Below are positions 61,801 to 64,000 of a stretch of DNA of 64,000 nucleotides, piece by piece. A model generated the notes under the pieces. The model was not told the DNA's origin and searched no databases. It was given only the letters and a program-made list of their open reading frames with translations. Location of the stretch: the NCBI GenBank assembly GCA_017539385.1, contig JAFYHC010000059.1, positions 1 through 64,000 on the forward strand, given 5' to 3'. Position 1 is the stretch's first letter; the number at the start of each line of letters is the position of its first letter. This stretch comes from Solobacterium sp. (GTDB lineage: Bacteria > Bacillota_I > Bacilli_A > Erysipelotrichales > Erysipelotrichaceae). Made by a program: the position numbers and the translations under genes.

Positions 61801-63993
61801 TTATTTGTGAATTTTCTGCAGTGTTGTATTGATTGCACGGCGGATATTCATACTGAGATTCGGACCGGCAAGATCGAGGAAATGTTCGAAATCCATGTCG
61901 CAGTCCATAAGTCTGGAAGGATCTGCGCGGTATTCCTTTAGTGCTGCATCTTCTCCCGGGCTTTCCGTATTGACGGCACGCATGACGATTTTGCGTGCTT
62001 CTTCATTCTTTACAAGATCTGAGATTTTGTCTCTGAGGGAAAAGCAGTCTTCCTTCAGACCGGAAGAATCAAACCAGTTCAGAATGCTTGGTCCGTCATA
62101 GACGTAAGCAGGATTGGGTTCACTGACATGACGGATTTCCATCTGATCGCTGTCATGTGCGGTGCGTGCTTCAATAGTATGCTTTGCATCGATCGGTACA
62201 GAGAAGCGGAAGATGCGGCTGCCGTGCTGTGTTTCCAGCAGGATGCTGTCTTTGTATAAAGAAACTTCCGGTTCATTGGAATAGACCGTAATGCGCACGG
62301 TGTCTTCCGCATGATCAGTGAAGCGGCGTCCGCATACATGGACAAACGGTTCATCGGACCAGTATGCCTTGTACAGATAGTAAACATCCTTGCGGATCTT
62401 GCGGTCCATTGTGACGATGCCTTTCTGGTTGACACCCGGTGTGCCGCCTTCGTTGCGTGCATCTGCCGCAAAGTCAAACATATTCCATGCATACGTGCAC
62501 CAGAGCCACGGTCTCTGTTCGATCATATTGAGAATGTATTCGTGGTAGACCATCTGGTATTCTTCCGTGTAATCACCACGGGACGGCGCAGCGGAATGGA
62601 AGGCAGGATTGGTGTCGCAGCCATACTCGGTAAAGCCAAGCGGGAGAGACGGATGCAGGCGGTGCGTCTCATCCAGGAATTCCCCGTTCTTTTCCAGGCC
62701 TTCGGCATACCAGCCGAAATAGAGGTTATAGGCACCGGTATCCGCGATATCGATAAAGCTGCTCTTCTTGTCCAGAAGCATTACATGCGCCATGGTCGTC
62801 GGTCTTGTCGGATCCATATGATGCACGAAATCATTCAGGTCCACATGGTTTTCCGTCATGCCTTCTTTCATGCCCTGCATCGTGATCTCATTGGACAGTC
62901 CCCATACAACGATGGACGGGTGGTTGTAATTCTGGGTGATCAGTTCACGCATCTGTGAGAAGGTATTTTCACGTCCGTCCGGCATATGTTCGGAAATATA
63001 CGGGATCTCAGCCCATGCAACGATGCCGTATGCATCGCACAGGTCATAGAACTTCTGGGCATGCTGGTAATGGGCAAGACGGATGCTGGTGGCACCCATC
63101 TCATAGATGAGACGGAAGTCTTCCTCATGCATTGCATCGGTAATGGCATTGCCGCAGCCTTTGCGGTCCTGATGACGCGATACCCCGCGCAGCGGATAGC
63201 TCTTTCCATTCAGGAAGAAGCCTTCGTCGGCATCGATGCGGAATGTGCGGCATCCGAATTTCTGTTCGATGCAGTCCTGCTCTCTGCCGTCTTTGTTTAA
63301 TACTGCCTTTGCTGTATAGAGATAGGGATCCTTGCGTCCGTTCCAGAGATGTGCATCTTTGATGCAGAAGACAAACTGCGCATGACCATCGATACTGTCT
63401 GCTGTCTTTGTTTCACCATTTACGCTTACACTGACCGTGCCGTCATTCTGCCATGTTTCAACCGTCACTTCGTAATCACTGCCTTTGCATACCGGTGTGA
63501 TCTTCATGCCGGGCGTACCATCTTTTACCAGTTCAAAGTGCGTTTCCGGCACCAGGATCAGATTTACGCCGCGGTACAGTCCGCCATAGAATGTGAAATC
63601 CGCATTCTGCGGGTATACCCGTTCATTCTTGCTGTTATCTGCCCGTACGCTCAGCAGCTTCTTGCCGCTTCTTACGGCATCGGTAAGATCGACGCGGAAT
63701 GTAGAATAGCCGCCGTCATGGTGGGCAAGATGCAGCTCATCCATGTAGATATCACCGCTGCTGTTGCAGGCAGGGAAATCCGCAAACAGACGCATGCCCT
63801 CCGGCAGTTCCGTATCGATAACACGCGTATATACAGCCTGTCCGCGCCAGTAGTCATTGCCTCCATCCTGGCCGTCCAGTGCATTCCATGTATGCGGCAG
63901 AGTGACGCTTTCCCACTCTTGCGGATAGACAGACGGGATCTCTGCTTCTTTGCAGAATTTCCAGCCGTCATTGATCGTCAGAATCGTTCTCAT
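61801..63993 (-). CDS. GH2 beta-galactosidase/beta-glucuronidase (730 aa)
   Basis: A family 2 glycoside hydrolase with sugar-binding, immunoglobulin-like and TIM-barrel domains in order, plus about 130 C-terminal residues. The acid/base Glu is in GLSNEITMQG and the nucleophile Glu in LGFTEYGCD. No signal peptide, so it acts inside the cell. AGGAAA precedes the ATG at the window edge. Beta-galactosidase is the likely activity, but the family also includes beta-glucuronidases. Confidence 0.9.
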   Translation of the reverse strand: MRTILTINDGWKFCKEAEIPSVYPQEWESVTLPHTWNALDGQDGGNDYWRGQAVYTRVIDTELPEGMRLFADFPACNSSGDIYMDELHLAHHDGGYSTFRVDLTDAVRSGKKLLSVRADNSKNERVYPQNADFTFYGGLYRGVNLILVPETHFELVKDGTPGMKITPVCKGSDYEVTVETWQNDGTVSVSVNGETKTADSIDGHAQFVFCIKDAHLWNGRKDPYLYTAKAVLNKDGREQDCIEQKFGCRTFRIDADEGFFLNGKSYPLRGVSRHQDRKGCGNAITDAMHEEDFRLIYEMGATSIRLAHYQHAQKFYDLCDAYGIVAWAEIPYISEHMPDGRENTFSQMRELITQNYNHPSIVVWGLSNEITMQGMKEGMTENHVDLNDFVHHMDPTRPTTMAHVMLLDKKSSFIDIADTGAYNLYFGWYAEGLEKNGEFLDETHRLHPSLPLGFTEYGCDTNPAFHSAAPSRGDYTEEYQMVYHEYILNMIEQRPWLWCTYAWNMFDFAADARNEGGTPGVNQKGIVTMDRKIRKDVYYLYKAYWSDEPFVHVCGRRFTDHAEDTVRITVYSNEPEVSLYKDSILLETQHGSRIFRFSVPIDAKHTIEARTAHDSDQMEIRHVSEPNPAYVYDGPSILNWFDSSGLKEDCFSLRDKISDLVKNEEARKIVMRAVNTESPGEDAALKEYRADPSRLMDCDMDFEHFLDLAGPNLSMNIRRAINTTLQKIHK

Positions 63994-64000
63994 TTTTCCT

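Noticed and set aside
1-64000. tRNA, rRNA, CRISPR or riboswitch
   Set aside because: I saw no cloverleaf, regularly spaced direct repeats or conserved riboswitch core in the gaps between genes, which are mostly under 200 bases. A covariance-model scan could still find weak cases.

Overview
This window is a piece of a Gram-positive (Bacillota) chromosome of roughly 50% GC. Strong AGGAGG-type ribosome binding sites, many Rho-independent terminators, lipobox solute-binding proteins of the LplA/YtcQ type, CcpA-like (cre) sites and KtrAB potassium uptake support this. The mix of sugar ABC importers with pectin and uronate catabolism fits a gut fermenter; Erysipelotrichia is my best guess, but I cannot confirm it from sequence alone. 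TGA ends many genes, so the standard bacterial code applies.

Layout. 1-1791: an IS4-family insertion sequence with perfect 31-bp ends. 1813-13631: mixed housekeeping genes: a YitT-type membrane protein, an HPr domain fused to a D-2-hydroxyacid dehydrogenase, MATE efflux, DJ-1/PfpI, a DUF2156-GNAT fusion, HAD phosphatase, glutaredoxin-like protein, lipase-like hydrolase, ferredoxin-type aldo/keto reductase, phosphoesterase and a cytoplasmic BMP-like protein. 13799-23219: a sucrose/fructan locus (GH32, solute-binding lipoprotein, two permeases) divergent from its LacI regulator, which is followed by a DUF624 protein, an unknown anchored protein and an MsmK-type ATPase. 23219-26817: CdaR regulator with glycerate kinase and a GntP-type permease. 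26876-28985: KtrA/KtrB.

29123-53751 is a large pectin/hexuronate island. A lipoprotein-dependent ABC importer (47954-52671) is interleaved with several unrecognised four-helix membrane proteins and two ATPases. The enzymes have no signal peptides, so oligogalacturonides appear to be imported first and then trimmed inside the cell by pectin methylesterase, GH28 and GH105. Products go to KduI/KduD or UxaC/UxaB/UxaA, then to two KDG kinases and KDPG aldolase. uxaB is interrupted by an in-frame UGA, so the galacturonate branch may be broken or depend on readthrough.

53914-63993: a second MATE pump, a TetR-controlled MMPL transporter with an 889-residue secreted heptad-repeat partner, an AraC regulator whose reading frame lacks a start codon, and a GH2 glycosidase.

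The most unusual items are the HPr-dehydrogenase fusion (His15 kept, Ser46 replaced by Asn), the UGA in uxaB, the cluster of orphan membrane proteins around the pectin importer, the cytoplasmic BMP/ParB-like chimera and the headless AraC gene. No tRNA, rRNA, CRISPR array or riboswitch was recognised.
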